From the NCBI RefSeq assembly GCF_003634615.1, contig NZ_RBKX01000001.1:248001-312000 (forward strand): DNA of 64,000 nucleotides, in the 5' to 3' direction. A program made the translations under genes and the position numbers. This document shows positions 33,924 through 44,805 of the stretch, in pieces. Every line of letters begins with the position of its first letter. Position 1 is the first letter of the stretch. This DNA comes from Flavobacterium sp. 102 (GTDB lineage: Bacteria > Bacteroidota > Bacteroidia > Flavobacteriales > Flavobacteriaceae). The notes beneath the pieces were generated by a model that was not told the origin of the DNA, did not search any database, and saw only the letters and a program-made list of their open reading frames with translations.

Positions 33924-34646
33924 CTATTTAATGCACACCACTTGCTTGGTAAACTTCAAATTAATTCTTCGGTACTGGTCCAAAGTGCTATCTAAAACCG
34001 CCTTCTGAAAAAAGGCTTTATAATTCTTAAATTTTCTTTCGATGTTAATTGTTATACCGAAATCGATTTGATAATCGTAATTTCTGTTCGCCATAATTAA
34101 GCTACCGTTAGGCAAAACTTGTACACCAATGATATTTTTTTTCAAAAAATCATCCTCGGCTATTCTCTTCAAAACTTCAGACAATTTTTCTTTTTTTACT
34201 GCTGTAATTTCCCCCGATAACAGTGGCACTCTGGCGGTGTAATTATCTGATAAAGGCATTTTATTTCCCTCATAATCAATATAGAAAGAACCTGTTTCGT
34301 CAAACACTCTGCCGACTGGTGTTTTTTGTTCCACCACTGCTTTTAAAACACCATCAACACTCACAAAAACATCAGCTTTTTGAATCATCTGATGATTGTT
34401 GATAGACTTTTCCAATTTATTCAAATCTAACCCATCTTTATTGATAGTTTTTAGGTCCTGATTTTTTTCTATTAACAATTTATTAACCGTTTCAGACTTC
34501 AAAAAAAGACTGTTTTCACCCACAAAAACAACCTCTGTTTTCTTTACTTTCCGCATGGCATTTCGGTGCGAAGTGAACGAAAACAGGAAGATTACGAGGG
34601 TAATCATCAATACTAATCTGATATTTATCCAAGTAAAAACTTTCAT
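33924..34646 (-). CDS. ftsQ: Cell division protein FtsQ/DivIB
   Basis: 240 residues, a single-pass inner-membrane protein: short cytoplasmic start, TM at about 9-26, POTRA-like domain (about 35-105) and the FtsQ beta domain with FYIDYEGNKMPLSDNYTARVP. It links early and late divisome proteins (FtsB/FtsL). Overlaps murC by 4 bp (ATGA). The sequence is divergent from Proteobacteria, but order and topology agree. Confidence 0.92.
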   Translation of the reverse strand: MKVFTWINIRLVLMITLVIFLFSFTSHRNAMRKVKKTEVVFVGENSLFLKSETVNKLLIEKNQDLKTINKDGLDLNKLEKSINNHQMIQKADVFVSVDGVLKAVVEQKTPVGRVFDETGSFYIDYEGNKMPLSDNYTARVPLLSGEITAVKKEKLSEVLKRIAEDDFLKKNIIGVQVLPNGSLIMANRNYDYQIDFGITINIERKFKNYKAFFQKAVLDSTLDQYRRINLKFTKQVVCIK

Positions 34647-35983
34647 GATAAAGCCAATTTAATTTTCGGAACTAATTCACCAATGTCTCCGGCACCGATG
34701 GTGACAATTATTTTAGCGCTGCTTTCCAAAATTGACGGAATTAAATCGCCTTTTGCAACCCATTTTTTATTTGAATTTTCCATTTTGGAAAGCAACCAAC
34801 TTGACGTAATTCCTTCCATCGGTAATTCTCTTGCCGGATAAATATCCAACAACAAAATTTCGTCGAACTGCGACAAACTTTTGGCAAAATCATCAGCAAA
34901 ATCTTTGGTTCTGCTAAACAAATGCGGCTGGAAAATGGCGAGTACTTTTTGGTTCGGATATAACTCACGAACGGCTTGATGCACAGCGTTAATTTCTGTC
35001 GGATGATGCGCATAATCATCTATATAAACCAAGTCGTTTGTCTTAATTTGATAGGAAAATCTGCGTTGGATTCCTTTGAATGAAGCCAAGGCTTTGGCAA
35101 TGGACTCGGTTGGGGTACCATAAGTCTTAGACATTGCTAAAGCCATCAAGGCATTCATTAAATTGTGTCTTCCCGGCAAACCGAATTTCAAATCGCGAAT
35201 CGTTTCTGAGGGCGTTTGCACATCAAAAACATAAAATCCGTTTTCGATTCGGATGTTGAAAGCTTTATAGGTTGATTCTTCATCGATTCCAATGGTTAAG
35301 CCCTCGAGTGGCAAACCTTTTGGCACGAATAAATTATTTTTATTTTCTACTTTGTCTGCGAATTCCCTGAATGAATCTTCGATGGCGTTTGCATCGCCAT
35401 AAATATCCAAATGATCCGCATCCATCGAGGTTACGCAAGCAATATCCGGATGCAAATGCAGAAATGAGCGATCAAATTCGTCTGCTTCAACAACGGTAAC
35501 TGTTTTTCCGTTTCCGATTAAATTGGAATGATAATTTTCTACAATTCCGCCTAAAAAAGCAGTGACATCTGCACCACTTTCATAAAGAATATGACCCAAA
35601 ATACTGGACGTTGTTGTTTTTCCGTGTGTTCCGGCCACGGCGAAACAAAACGTGTCTTTGGTGATGATTCCCAACACTTCCGCACGTTTTTTTACTGTAT
35701 AATTTCTTTCCAAAAAGTAATTCCATTCCGAGTGCGAAACGGGAACAGCCGGCGTGATAATTACTAACGTATTTTCAACATAATACTCTTCTGGAATTAA
35801 ACCAATACTGTCTTCAAAGTGAATGTTCATTCCGCCCGCAATCAACTCGTTGGTCAACATGGTTGGCGTCTTGTCGTAACCCGAAACATTTTTACCGATG
35901 TTTTGGAAATAACGAGCCAAGGCGCTCATTCCGATGCCTCCGATGCCGATGAAATATACGTTATGGATTTGGTTTAGATTCAT
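34643..35983 (-). CDS. murC: UDP-N-acetylmuramate--L-alanine ligase
   Basis: 446 residues, Mur ligase family. N-terminal Rossmann part with YFIGIGGIGMSALA, ATP-binding GTHGKTTTSS, central EADEFDRSFLHLHPD, DDYAHHPTEI in the C-terminal domain. It adds the first L-Ala to UDP-MurNAc in the cytoplasm. 24 bp after murG; overlaps ftsQ by 4 bp. Confidence 0.97.
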   Translation of the reverse strand: MNLNQIHNVYFIGIGGIGMSALARYFQNIGKNVSGYDKTPTMLTNELIAGGMNIHFEDSIGLIPEEYYVENTLVIITPAVPVSHSEWNYFLERNYTVKKRAEVLGIITKDTFCFAVAGTHGKTTTSSILGHILYESGADVTAFLGGIVENYHSNLIGNGKTVTVVEADEFDRSFLHLHPDIACVTSMDADHLDIYGDANAIEDSFREFADKVENKNNLFVPKGLPLEGLTIGIDEESTYKAFNIRIENGFYVFDVQTPSETIRDLKFGLPGRHNLMNALMALAMSKTYGTPTESIAKALASFKGIQRRFSYQIKTNDLVYIDDYAHHPTEINAVHQAVRELYPNQKVLAIFQPHLFSRTKDFADDFAKSLSQFDEILLLDIYPARELPMEGITSSWLLSKMENSNKKWVAKGDLIPSILESSAKIIVTIGAGDIGELVPKIKLALS

Positions 35984-36007
35984 TTTATTTACTGAGTAGC
36001 TGAGATA

Positions 36008-37102
36008 CTATGTTTTTATCAATTTTATTATTTGTTCTACTATGTCTTTTGTAGCGTTTGGCTTGGCTAATTTTTTTATGTTTTGGCTTAATGTTAGCTG
36101 CAAATCTTCATTGGAAATTAAATCTGAAAAGGTGGTTTCAAACGTTGAATCCAATTCGCTTTCTCTCAAAAGGATGGCGCCATTTTTATCTACAATGGCT
36201 TTCGCATTTTTGGTTTGATGGTCTTCGGCCACATTGGGTGACGGAATAAAAATGGTTGGTTTTCCCACCAAACACAACTCAGAAACTGACGATGCTCCGG
36301 CACGCGAAATCACGAAATCGGCTGCCGCATAAATCAAATCCATTCTGTCAATGAAATCAACCACTTGAACATTCTCTCTTTCGTTGAAATGTTGGTATTC
36401 ATCGAAATACAATTTACCGCATTGCCAAAAAACCTGAACACCGCTTTCTAAAAGAAAATCGAGTTCTTTTGCGATTAATTGGTTTATTCTTCTTGCCCCG
36501 AGACTCCCACCCAAAACCAACAAGGTTTTTTTATGGGTATCTAATTTGAAATAAGCTATTCCTTCTTCTGTCTTGGTTTCCACATCCAGCAAATCCTGAC
36601 GAACGGGATTTCCTGTGAAAACAATCTTCTCTTTTGGAAAAAATCGTTCCAAATTTTCATACGCCACACAAATCGCATTGGCTCTTTTGCTCAACAGTTT
36701 GTTGGTAATTCCGGGAAACGAATTTTGTTCTTGAATCACGGTTGGAATATCCATACTATTGGCCATTTGCAATAACGGTCCGCTGGCAAAACCACCAGTT
36801 CCGATGACCACATCGGGTTTGAAACTTTTTAAAATTTGGCGCGAAGTCAAAAGACTACTTACCAATTTTAAGGGAAACATGGCGTTTTGTAAGGTCAATT
36901 TTCGTTGCAAACCGGCAATCCAAAGACCATTGATTTTATATCCAGCTTGAGGCACTTTTTGCATTTCCATTTTATCTTTGGCGCCTACAAAAAGAAATTC
37001 CGCTTCCGGAAATCGAGACTTTAATTCATTGGCAATCGCAACCGCCGGATAAATGTGTCCGCCTGTTCCGCCGCCGCTTAATATGAATTTTAATTTGCTC
37101 AT
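36008..37102 (-). CDS. murG: UDP-GlcNAc:lipid I GlcNAc transferase MurG
   Basis: 364 residues, GT28 family with two Rossmann-like domains. Marks: [51 protein letters not shown], and the donor-site [19 protein letters not shown]. It adds GlcNAc to lipid I on the cytoplasmic face of the inner membrane, making lipid II. 3 bp after ftsW. Confidence 0.97.
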   Translation of the reverse strand: MSKLKFILSGGGTGGHIYPAVAIANELKSRFPEAEFLFVGAKDKMEMQKVPQAGYKINGLWIAGLQRKLTLQNAMFPLKLVSSLLTSRQILKSFKPDVVIGTGGFASGPLLQMANSMDIPTVIQEQNSFPGITNKLLSKRANAICVAYENLERFFPKEKIVFTGNPVRQDLLDVETKTEEGIAYFKLDTHKKTLLVLGGSLGARRINQLIAKELDFLLESGVQVFWQCGKLYFDEYQHFNERENVQVVDFIDRMDLIYAAADFVISRAGASSVSELCLVGKPTIFIPSPNVAEDHQTKNAKAIVDKNGAILLRESELDSTFETTFSDLISNEDLQLTLSQNIKKLAKPNATKDIVEQIIKLIKT

Positions 37103-37105
37103 TTG

Positions 37106-38431
37106 TTATTTCTTCAAAATTGGTTCCAATGGATTGGCTTTGTCTTCGATTGAAAAACCTTCCAGTTCTATTTTTTGCTTCGCCTGTTCGCCATTCTGGC
37201 TCGAGTCAGCTTCTTCCTCTTCTTGCAATTGCTTGTCAATCATGCGTTGTAAAGCATCTTCTCTCTTTTGTTTTTCAGCTAATTCTTCTGCAATTTCTTC
37301 TTCTTTCTTGGTCACACTTAAAATAATTCCGAGTGCGATACAAGTCATCCAAATGGAACTTCCTCCACTACTAATCAAGGGTAATGTTTGTCCGGTTACC
37401 GGTAATAATTCTACTGCGACAGCCATATTGGTCATCGCTTGAAAAATAATTGGAAACCCTAAACCGATGACGACGAGTTTTCCGAAAAGCGAATTGGATT
37501 TGTGAGCCGCAACGACAAATCGGAACAACAAAAGCAAGTACATACACAATACCAAAATACCTCCGAACAATCCGTATTCTTCAACAATAATGGCATAAAT
37601 GAAATCGGAAGAAGATTGTGGCAAAAAATTTTTCTGCACACTTTTCCCCGGACCTAATCCATAAACACCACCTGACGCGATAGCGATTTTGGCCTTTTCG
37701 ATTTGGTAATCATCTTCATCGGGTTTGTCTGTGGTGAAATTATCAATACGGTTAATCCAAGTATCTACACGATTTGGAAAAGCTTCAGGGAATTGTTTGG
37801 CTACCAAAATAAAAAAGGTCAAGCCGATGATTCCAGCGCCCAGAATAATTCCGATATATTTTAATGGATATTTACCAATAAACGTCAACATCAAAACCAT
37901 TGAAAAGATCAAAGCTGCCGTGGATAAATTGGCGGGTAAAATTAAAACTACCGTTATAAAAACCGGTGTCCATAAATCCCACAATGAATTTTGAAATGTG
38001 ATTGGTGTTTCACGGCTTTTGGACAAATAGCGCGCAACAAAAACATACAATACTATTGAGGCTAAAGTTGACGTTTGAAACGTTATTCCGATAAACGGAA
38101 TTTGGATCCAGCGGCTGGCATTGGCACCATCGATAATGGTTCCTTTAAGCAATGTATAAATTAACAACACCCAAACGACCGGCAACAATAGTCGTGAAAT
38201 CGTTCGGAAATAGTGATACGGTACTTTGTGAATTTTGTATAAAATAAAAAACCCTACTAAAACTTGCGCTCCGTGTTTTAACAAATACGTCAAAGCATTT
38301 CCGGAACCGTGACGCATGTAAGCTAAATTACTACTCGCACTAAACACCGGCATAAACGAAAATAACGCCAACAAGGCAACGAATGCCCAGATGACTTTAT
38401 CTCCTTTTAAACTGTGAATTAGCTCTTTCAT
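37106..38431 (-). CDS. ftsW: Cell division SEDS protein FtsW
   Basis: 441 residues with about ten TM helices. SEDS marks: GDKVIWAFVALLALFS in TM1, VYGLGPGKSVQKNFLPQSSSDFIYAIIVEEYGL and PLISSGGSSIW. SEDS proteins polymerise lipid II together with a class b PBP, here FtsI in the same cluster. The last 60 residues are a charged Glu/Lys-rich cytoplasmic tail. 3 bp before murG. Confidence 0.96.
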   Translation of the reverse strand: MKELIHSLKGDKVIWAFVALLALFSFMPVFSASSNLAYMRHGSGNALTYLLKHGAQVLVGFFILYKIHKVPYHYFRTISRLLLPVVWVLLIYTLLKGTIIDGANASRWIQIPFIGITFQTSTLASIVLYVFVARYLSKSRETPITFQNSLWDLWTPVFITVVLILPANLSTAALIFSMVLMLTFIGKYPLKYIGIILGAGIIGLTFFILVAKQFPEAFPNRVDTWINRIDNFTTDKPDEDDYQIEKAKIAIASGGVYGLGPGKSVQKNFLPQSSSDFIYAIIVEEYGLFGGILVLCMYLLLLFRFVVAAHKSNSLFGKLVVIGLGFPIIFQAMTNMAVAVELLPVTGQTLPLISSGGSSIWMTCIALGIILSVTKKEEEIAEELAEKQKREDALQRMIDKQLQEEEEADSSQNGEQAKQKIELEGFSIEDKANPLEPILKK

Positions 38432-38438
38432 GTTACTA

Positions 38439-39773
38439 TTACAAATTTTGAACTGCTACTTTAAATTGGTTTCCTCTGTCTTCGTAATTTTGGAACAAAT
38501 CAAAACTGGCACAAGCTGGAGACAATAAAACTGCATCACCTTTTTCGGTTAAATGTTTCGCAGTATTTACGGCATCGCGCATGTTGTCCACTTCCACCAT
38601 CATATCTACTACATCACTAAAGGCATCGATGATTTTTTTGTTATCTAAACCAAGACAAATAATTGCTTTAACTTTTTCGCGCACTAACGGCATCAACTCA
38701 CTGTAATCGTTTCCTTTATCGACACCACCGACAATCCAAACCGTTGGCACTGTCATGCTGTCTAATGCGAAGAAAGTTGCGTTTACATTGGTTGCTTTGC
38801 TGTCGTTGATGTATTGAACATTTTGAATTTTCAGTACTTTTTCCAAACGGTGTTCTACCCCTTGAAAATTGGACAAACTCTCTCGAATGGTTTGCTTTCT
38901 GATTTTCATCAATTGGGCGACAGAAGTGGCAGCCATAGCGTTTTTCATGTTGTGTTTTCCTTCTAAAGAAATGTCCGCTGTTTTCATTTCAAATTCCTCG
39001 TTGTTGATGATGATGTCCATAATATTGTTTTTTATAAAGGCTCCGTTTTCAAAAGTTTGTAATAGTGAAAAAGGAATTAATTGTGCTTTTGTTTTATTGT
39101 TTTGTAACCACTCTGAAATCGCCTCGTCATCGGCGTCATAGATGAAAAAATCATCTTCAGTTTGGTTCATTGTTATTCTAAATTTTGACGCGATATAATT
39201 TTCATATTTGTACTCATATCTGTCTAAATGATCAGGACTAATGTTGGTCAGAATCGCTATGTCAGGTTTGTAACGTATTATTCCGTCTAATTGAAAACTG
39301 CTCAATTCCAACACATAGCAATCGTAGTTTTCTTCGGCCACTTGCCAAGCAAAACTTTTACCAATATTTCCGCCCAATCCAACATTCAATCCACCTTCTT
39401 TTAGCAAGTGGTAAGTCAACATTGTTGTTGTTGTTTTCCCGTTACTTCCGGTGATTCCGATGGTTTTGGCTTTGGTAAACGGATAAGCAAATTCTATTTC
39501 GGAAATGACTGAAATTCCATTTTCCAACAGTTTTTTTACCAGTGGCGATTTATCGGGAATTCCGGGACTTTTCATAACGACATCGGCATTCAGAATCAAA
39601 TCTTCTGTGTGCTGTTCGTCTTCCCATTTAATTTCATATTGATTAAGAACGTCTTTGTATTTTTCTTTTATTTTTCCCATATCGGACACGAAAACTTCGA
39701 ATCCTTCTTTCTTTCCTAAAATGGCGGTTCCCACACCACTTTCTCCTCCACCAAGTATTACCAATCTTTGCAT
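38439..39773 (-). CDS. murD: UDP-N-acetylmuramoyl-L-alanine--D-glutamate ligase
   Basis: 444 residues from the ATG at 39773 ([15 protein letters not shown]). A longer frame to 39830 lies inside mraY and lacks family similarity. ATP-binding GITGSNGKTTTTML, NISPDHLDRY, VEHRLEKV and NDSKATNVNAT. It adds D-Glu to UDP-MurNAc-L-Ala. Its ATG shares one base with the mraY stop (TAATG), so translation is probably coupled. Confidence 0.97.
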   Translation of the reverse strand: MQRLVILGGGESGVGTAILGKKEGFEVFVSDMGKIKEKYKDVLNQYEIKWEDEQHTEDLILNADVVMKSPGIPDKSPLVKKLLENGISVISEIEFAYPFTKAKTIGITGSNGKTTTTMLTYHLLKEGGLNVGLGGNIGKSFAWQVAEENYDCYVLELSSFQLDGIIRYKPDIAILTNISPDHLDRYEYKYENYIASKFRITMNQTEDDFFIYDADDEAISEWLQNNKTKAQLIPFSLLQTFENGAFIKNNIMDIIINNEEFEMKTADISLEGKHNMKNAMAATSVAQLMKIRKQTIRESLSNFQGVEHRLEKVLKIQNVQYINDSKATNVNATFFALDSMTVPTVWIVGGVDKGNDYSELMPLVREKVKAIICLGLDNKKIIDAFSDVVDMMVEVDNMRDAVNTAKHLTEKGDAVLLSPACASFDLFQNYEDRGNQFKVAVQNL

Positions 39774-40993
39774 TATCTTAATTTTAAAGTCACTATGGAA
39801 ACGATTGCTAACAGTATGGCTACAATCCAAAAACGGGTTACGATTTTACTTTCGTGATAGCCTTTCTTCTGGTAATGATGGTGCAATGGCGACATGAGGA
39901 AAATTCGTTTCCCTTCGCCAAAGCGTTTTTTGGTGTATTTGAAATAGGAAACCTGCATAATCACGGATAAGTTTTCGGCAAAAAAGATGGCACACAATAC
40001 CGGTAGCAACATTTCTTTACGAACTGAAATCGCCAAAACGGCTATAATTCCGCCAATGGTCAAACTTCCGGTATCGCCCATAAATACCGATGCCGGATAA
40101 GAATTGTACCAAAGAAACCCGATTAACGCTCCGACGAATGCCGAAATAAAAACCGTCATTTCCCCTGAATTTGGGATGTACATGATATTCAAATAACCTG
40201 AGAGAATAACGTTACCCGAAACGAAAGTAAAAATACCCAATGCGAGTACCGAAATAGCCGAAGTTCCAGCCGCTAATCCATCGATTCCATCGGTTAAATT
40301 GGCACCATTAGAAACCGCAGTGATGATAAAAATCACAATTGGAATAAATATTAACCATGCCCAATTTTCATAACCTTCGCCCGTCCATTCGATGAATTTG
40401 GCATAATCCAACTCATTATTTTTAGTGAATGGAATAGTTGTCGTAGTTGATTTGTGTTCAACCGGCACTTGAGAAATAACATTCTCTGTTTGGTTAGTAA
40501 CAATTGTGGCTTTTTCTCTAACGGTTACGCCCGGATGAAAATACAGCACCGAACCTACAATTAGTCCTAAACCAACTTGTCCAATTACTTTGAAAATACC
40601 TTTTAAACCTTGTTTGTCCTTTTTGAAAATCTTGATGTAATCGTCAATAAATCCGATAGTTCCCATCCAAAGTGTGGTCACTATCAAAAGGATGATGTAA
40701 ATATTATTCAGTTTGGTCAACAAAATTACCGGAATCAATGTGGCGATAATGATGATTAATCCACCCATTGTTGGTGTTCCCGCTTTTTCATTTTGTCCTT
40801 GTAATCCAAGTTCTCTAACCGTTTCGCCTACTTGTTGGTTTCTCAAGAAGTTGATAATTTTTTTACCATAAATGGTCGAAATCATCAGCGATAAAAGAAT
40901 GGCTAGAGCAGAACGAAAGGTAATGTACTGGAAAACTCCTGTTCCCGGTACATCCATGGTTTTGTCGAGGTATTCAAATAAATAATATAACAT
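39773..40993 (-). CDS. mraY: Phospho-MurNAc-pentapeptide transferase MraY
   Basis: 406 residues with about ten TM helices, longer than the usual 360 because of an insert of about 50 residues after [10 protein letters not shown] (a periplasmic loop, residues about 155-205) as in other Bacteroidetes. Marks: [39 protein letters not shown], and APLHHHYQ-like [11 protein letters not shown]. It makes lipid I from UDP-MurNAc-pentapeptide and undecaprenyl phosphate. Confidence 0.97.
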   Translation of the reverse strand: MLYYLFEYLDKTMDVPGTGVFQYITFRSALAILLSLMISTIYGKKIINFLRNQQVGETVRELGLQGQNEKAGTPTMGGLIIIIATLIPVILLTKLNNIYIILLIVTTLWMGTIGFIDDYIKIFKKDKQGLKGIFKVIGQVGLGLIVGSVLYFHPGVTVREKATIVTNQTENVISQVPVEHKSTTTTIPFTKNNELDYAKFIEWTGEGYENWAWLIFIPIVIFIITAVSNGANLTDGIDGLAAGTSAISVLALGIFTFVSGNVILSGYLNIMYIPNSGEMTVFISAFVGALIGFLWYNSYPASVFMGDTGSLTIGGIIAVLAISVRKEMLLPVLCAIFFAENLSVIMQVSYFKYTKKRFGEGKRIFLMSPLHHHYQKKGYHESKIVTRFWIVAILLAIVSIVTLKLR

Positions 40994-40997
40994 AGGT

Positions 40998-42461
40998 TTA
41001 TTTGTTTAGCTGTTCTAATAGTTCTTTTACAATTTTCATATCGTCAAAATCATGGCGGACGCCTTGAATTTCCTGATACGTTTCGTGGCCTTTTCCTGCA
41101 ATTAGGATAATATCATTTGGGCTAGCCAATTGACAAGCGGTTTTGATGGCTTGTTTTCTATCGACAATCGACAAGGTTTTTTTGTGATTTTGAGGCTCAA
41201 CGCCCTTTTCCATATCCGCAATAATATCAATTGGATCTTCGGATCTAGGATTATCAGAAGTTATGATGACCTGATTGCTCAGTTTTGTTGCAATGTTCGC
41301 CATGATTGGCCTTTTGGCTTTGTCTCTGTCGCCACCACAACCCACTACGGTTATCAATTTTTCGTTGTTCGTACGAATATCATTTATGGTGCTCAACACA
41401 TTTTCCAAAGCATCCGGCGTATGAGCATAATCTACAATCGCTGTGATTTTTTGGTTGGAAACGATAAACTGGAAACGACCCGAAACACTTTCTAATTCAG
41501 AAAGCAAACGCAATACTTCTAATTTGTCCAATCCTAATTCAACCGCTGTTCCGAAAATTGCCAATAAATTATAAGCATTGAAAGTCCCAATCAGCCTAAC
41601 CCAAACTTCATTTTCATTGATTTTCAATAACAAACCTGACAATTGATTTTCTAAGATTTGAGCTTTGTAATCGGCATAGGATTTTAAGGCATAAGTCAAT
41701 TTTCTGGCAAAGGTATTTTGCAACATTACCAGACCGTTTTTGTCATCGATATTGGTCAAGGCAAAAGCCGTTTTTGGCAAATGGTCAAAAAATGATTTTT
41801 TTACGTCTCTGTATTCTGCAAAGGTTGGATGATAATCTAAATGGTCGTGCGACAAATTGGTAAAAACTCCACCTGAAAAATGTAACCCTTCGGTACGCTT
41901 TTGGTGAATACCGTGTGAACTCACTTCCATGAAGCAAAATTCAACACCAACCGCATTCATTTCCGCCAAATAATAATTGATGGTTAAGGAATCCGGAGTT
42001 GTGTGTGTGGCTTTGTATTCCGTCTCATCGACCATGATTTTTACGGTCGATAACAAGCCAACTTTGTAACCCGCTTTTTTAAACAATTGGAACAAAAGAG
42101 AAGCGATTGTTGTTTTACCATTTGTTCCGGTAATTCCGACTAATTTTAAATTTTGTGACGGATTGCCGTAATAATTAGAAGCTAAAAATGCTAAAGCCGA
42201 ATTAGTATCTTTTACTTGAATGTAAGTCACTCCGGTCACAATAACTTCCGGCAAAGTATCACAAACGATAACGGTGGCACCAAGATTTATGGCTTTCTCA
42301 ATAAAATCATGACCATTTGAAACCGAACCGCGAATCGCCACAAAAATATCATTCTCTTGAACTTTTCGCGAGTCGAATTCTATTTTGCCAATAGTCATTT
42401 CGGTCGAACCTTTTACGACTTCGATAGCAACTTTGTATAATATGTCTTTTAAAATAATCAC
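40998..42461 (-). CDS. murE: UDP-MurNAc-tripeptide synthetase MurE (meso-DAP type)
   Basis: 487 residues. ATP-binding [42 protein letters not shown], and the substrate motif DNPR ([11 protein letters not shown]), which indicates meso-diaminopimelate rather than lysine. The start codon is GTG at 42461 and overlaps the TGA of ftsI (GTGA). murF does not follow; the next gene is mraY. Confidence 0.97.
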   Translation of the reverse strand: MIILKDILYKVAIEVVKGSTEMTIGKIEFDSRKVQENDIFVAIRGSVSNGHDFIEKAINLGATVIVCDTLPEVIVTGVTYIQVKDTNSALAFLASNYYGNPSQNLKLVGITGTNGKTTIASLLFQLFKKAGYKVGLLSTVKIMVDETEYKATHTTPDSLTINYYLAEMNAVGVEFCFMEVSSHGIHQKRTEGLHFSGGVFTNLSHDHLDYHPTFAEYRDVKKSFFDHLPKTAFALTNIDDKNGLVMLQNTFARKLTYALKSYADYKAQILENQLSGLLLKINENEVWVRLIGTFNAYNLLAIFGTAVELGLDKLEVLRLLSELESVSGRFQFIVSNQKITAIVDYAHTPDALENVLSTINDIRTNNEKLITVVGCGGDRDKAKRPIMANIATKLSNQVIITSDNPRSEDPIDIIADMEKGVEPQNHKKTLSIVDRKQAIKTACQLASPNDIILIAGKGHETYQEIQGVRHDFDDMKIVKELLEQLNK

Positions 42462-44467
42462 GATAATTCGAGTATGATGATTTGATTTTTACTTAAAGCG
42501 GAACCGGGTTGAATGGATTGTCTTTTCACTTTTCCAAACCCAATGACTTTTACTTTCACTTTCATGTTTTCCAAAAGTGCCACAGCGTCCATGCCGCTCA
42601 TCCCTTTTACATTTGGAATCGTTTTTCCATCTATGTTTGACTTGTCTTCGTAAACCTTATAGGCTTTCTCTTGCTTGGCGATTTTTTGGTTCAGATTTTT
42701 GACTTCATTCGTTGATGGCGCATCGGTAAAAATCTTTTGAGCTACGCGTTTGAAAACCGGTCCGGCCACATCGGCTCCGTAATAATTATTGCCTGAAGTA
42801 TTTGGTTTGTGAACGACAACTATACAAGAATATTTAGGGTTTTCCGCTGGAAAAAACCCAACGAAAGAAGAAATATAATGTTTGTCGTTTCCACTGTTTT
42901 TACCGTAATTGGCTTGCGCTGTTCCGGTCTTTCCTGCCATCGAAAAATCTTTGGAATACAATTTGGAACCTGTTCCTCTTTTGACTACATTTTCTAAAAC
43001 CGCTTTTAGTTTCTTAACCGTTTCATCCGAACAGATTTTTGGGTTGATGACTTCTTTGTTGTATTTTTTGATGACTTTATTCCACTCTTTGATTTCTGAA
43101 ACAAATTGTGGCTTTACCATTTCACCATTATTGGCAACGGCATTATACAAGGTCAAAGTCTGCAAAGGCGTTACCGAAACACCATATCCAAAAGCCATCC
43201 ATGGCAGTGAAATTGCACTCCAATGTTTGTCGCCGGGTTGCGGTATATAAGGTTTGCCTTCTCCTTGGAATGGCAATCCTAACGGCTTGTTTAAACCCAT
43301 TCTATCAATTCTGTCAACGAACTCTTTTGGGTTGTTTTTATAATTTTCATAAACGGCTTGTACCAAAACTGTGTTGGAAGAAACCTCAAAACCTCTTCCT
43401 AAAGAAATTTTTCCATAACCGCCTTCGTGTGAATCGCGTACTTTTTTCCCTCTATATTCCACAATACCGCCGCGGCTATCGTACACTTTACTCGTATCCA
43501 CTTTACCGTCATCTAACAAGGCTATCATATCAACCAATTTGAAGGTCGAACCCGGTTCGTGTGATTCCGCTATGGCGTAATTGGTGGTTTCAAAATAAGT
43601 TGAATCGCTTTCTTTTAGTTTTCCCAAATTGGAAATCGCTCGGATTTTACCCGTTTTGGTTTCCATCACAATTACGCAACCGTGTTCTGCCTTGAATTCT
43701 TGTAATTGCTTTAACAAAGCATGATGCGCAATGTCTTGTATATAAACATCAATCGTAGAAATCACATCATAACCATCTTGCGGATCAACTTCATTTACAT
43801 CACGAATAGGCTTCCATTGTCCTTTGGCAATTTTTTGCTTTAAAACTTTGCCGTCTTTTCCATTTAAATATTTTCTAAAAGACCATTCAATTCCTTTTCC
43901 GTCCGGTTTTCCATCAGGAGTGATTCTTTCGTAACCAATGGTTCTTTCCGCAATTTTCCCTATAGGATGTTCGCGAACCGTTTCTTGTTCGGTAATCATT
44001 CCGCCTTTATTAGCTCCTAAATTGAATAAGGGAAAACTCTTAATTTTTATGTATTGTGTATAACTTAAATCGCGCGCAATCAGTAAATATCGATTTTTGT
44101 TGTTTCTGGCCATAGTCAATTGAGAATGGTAAAAACTGCTGGGCTTACCTAACATTTTAGCCAATGAATCTGCCAATGGCTTTACATTTTCTTTAAAATC
44201 TTCAACTTTTGGTGCGATTGCATCAAATCTGATATTATAATTCGGAATAGAAGTAGCGAGCAAACTTCCGTCAGCGGAATAAATATTCCCTTTATTCGCT
44301 GGAATCACGAAGTTCTTCACTGTTCTTTCTTTGGCTAATTTTCTATAATAGTCACCTTCAACCCACTGAATTTTGGTGAGTTTGAAAGCAATTGCGAAAG
44401 CCATCAGAAAAAGACAGAAAGCAACTAAGTAAATTCGGTAAGAGATATGTTTATCTTCTACTGCCAT
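42458..44467 (-). CDS. ftsI: Class b penicillin-binding protein FtsI (PBP3/PBP2x-like) with PASTA domain
   Basis: 669 residues. N-terminal TM (about 10-28), dimerisation/pedestal domain (about 50-220), transpeptidase domain with STFK (in EPGSTFKLVD), SSN (EVSSNTVL) and KTG (AGKTGTAQ), and one C-terminal PASTA domain (about 605-669, IPNVKGMSGMDAVALLE). It crosslinks septal peptidoglycan in the periplasm with FtsW. Overlaps ftsL by 10 bp and murE by 4 bp. Confidence 0.96.
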   Translation of the reverse strand: MAVEDKHISYRIYLVAFCLFLMAFAIAFKLTKIQWVEGDYYRKLAKERTVKNFVIPANKGNIYSADGSLLATSIPNYNIRFDAIAPKVEDFKENVKPLADSLAKMLGKPSSFYHSQLTMARNNKNRYLLIARDLSYTQYIKIKSFPLFNLGANKGGMITEQETVREHPIGKIAERTIGYERITPDGKPDGKGIEWSFRKYLNGKDGKVLKQKIAKGQWKPIRDVNEVDPQDGYDVISTIDVYIQDIAHHALLKQLQEFKAEHGCVIVMETKTGKIRAISNLGKLKESDSTYFETTNYAIAESHEPGSTFKLVDMIALLDDGKVDTSKVYDSRGGIVEYRGKKVRDSHEGGYGKISLGRGFEVSSNTVLVQAVYENYKNNPKEFVDRIDRMGLNKPLGLPFQGEGKPYIPQPGDKHWSAISLPWMAFGYGVSVTPLQTLTLYNAVANNGEMVKPQFVSEIKEWNKVIKKYNKEVINPKICSDETVKKLKAVLENVVKRGTGSKLYSKDFSMAGKTGTAQANYGKNSGNDKHYISSFVGFFPAENPKYSCIVVVHKPNTSGNNYYGADVAGPVFKRVAQKIFTDAPSTNEVKNLNQKIAKQEKAYKVYEDKSNIDGKTIPNVKGMSGMDAVALLENMKVKVKVIGFGKVKRQSIQPGSALSKNQIIILELS

Positions 44468-44805
44468 AATTTTTGGAAGAAAGTTTTTTCTACCGGTTTT
44501 TTAATTTTTATTTTTTGTGGCGGAACCGATGAAGGGAAAATATTTCTTTCTTTCATTTTCTCGGAAACGGTCGATTCCATTTTTAATTTCATTAATTCGG
44601 AGCGGTTGTCAACAAACTCTGAGCGCAATTCTTTCACTTCATTGGTTAACTCGGCAATTCTAAAAATCTTTTGATCGTACCTGTGTTCGTTAGCAATCAT
44701 CAAAATCGCTAACAGAATCAAAAACAGTATGAATCGCCAGTTTTTGGTAGCGTCTTCATTGACTAGAAATCGGGCTTTTAATATGCTGTAAACTCCTTTT
44801 TTCAT
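44458..44805 (-). CDS. ftsL: FtsL-like cell division protein
   Basis: 115 residues, single TM (about 24-41) followed by a coiled coil (about 45-85, RIAELTNEVKELRSEFVDNRSEL) and a basic Pro/Lys end. Topology, size and the place between rsmH and ftsI identify it as FtsL although sequence conservation is low. It bridges FtsQ and FtsW/FtsI. Overlaps both neighbours (4 bp with rsmH, 10 bp with ftsI). Confidence 0.88.
   Translation of the reverse strand: MKKGVYSILKARFLVNEDATKNWRFILFLILLAILMIANEHRYDQKIFRIAELTNEVKELRSEFVDNRSELMKLKMESTVSEKMKERNIFPSSVPPQKIKIKKPVEKTFFQKLWQ

Noticed and set aside
43108..43542. 144-codon frame on the plus strand inside ftsI
   Set aside because: Antisense shadow of the transpeptidase domain, which has all three active-site motifs on the minus strand.
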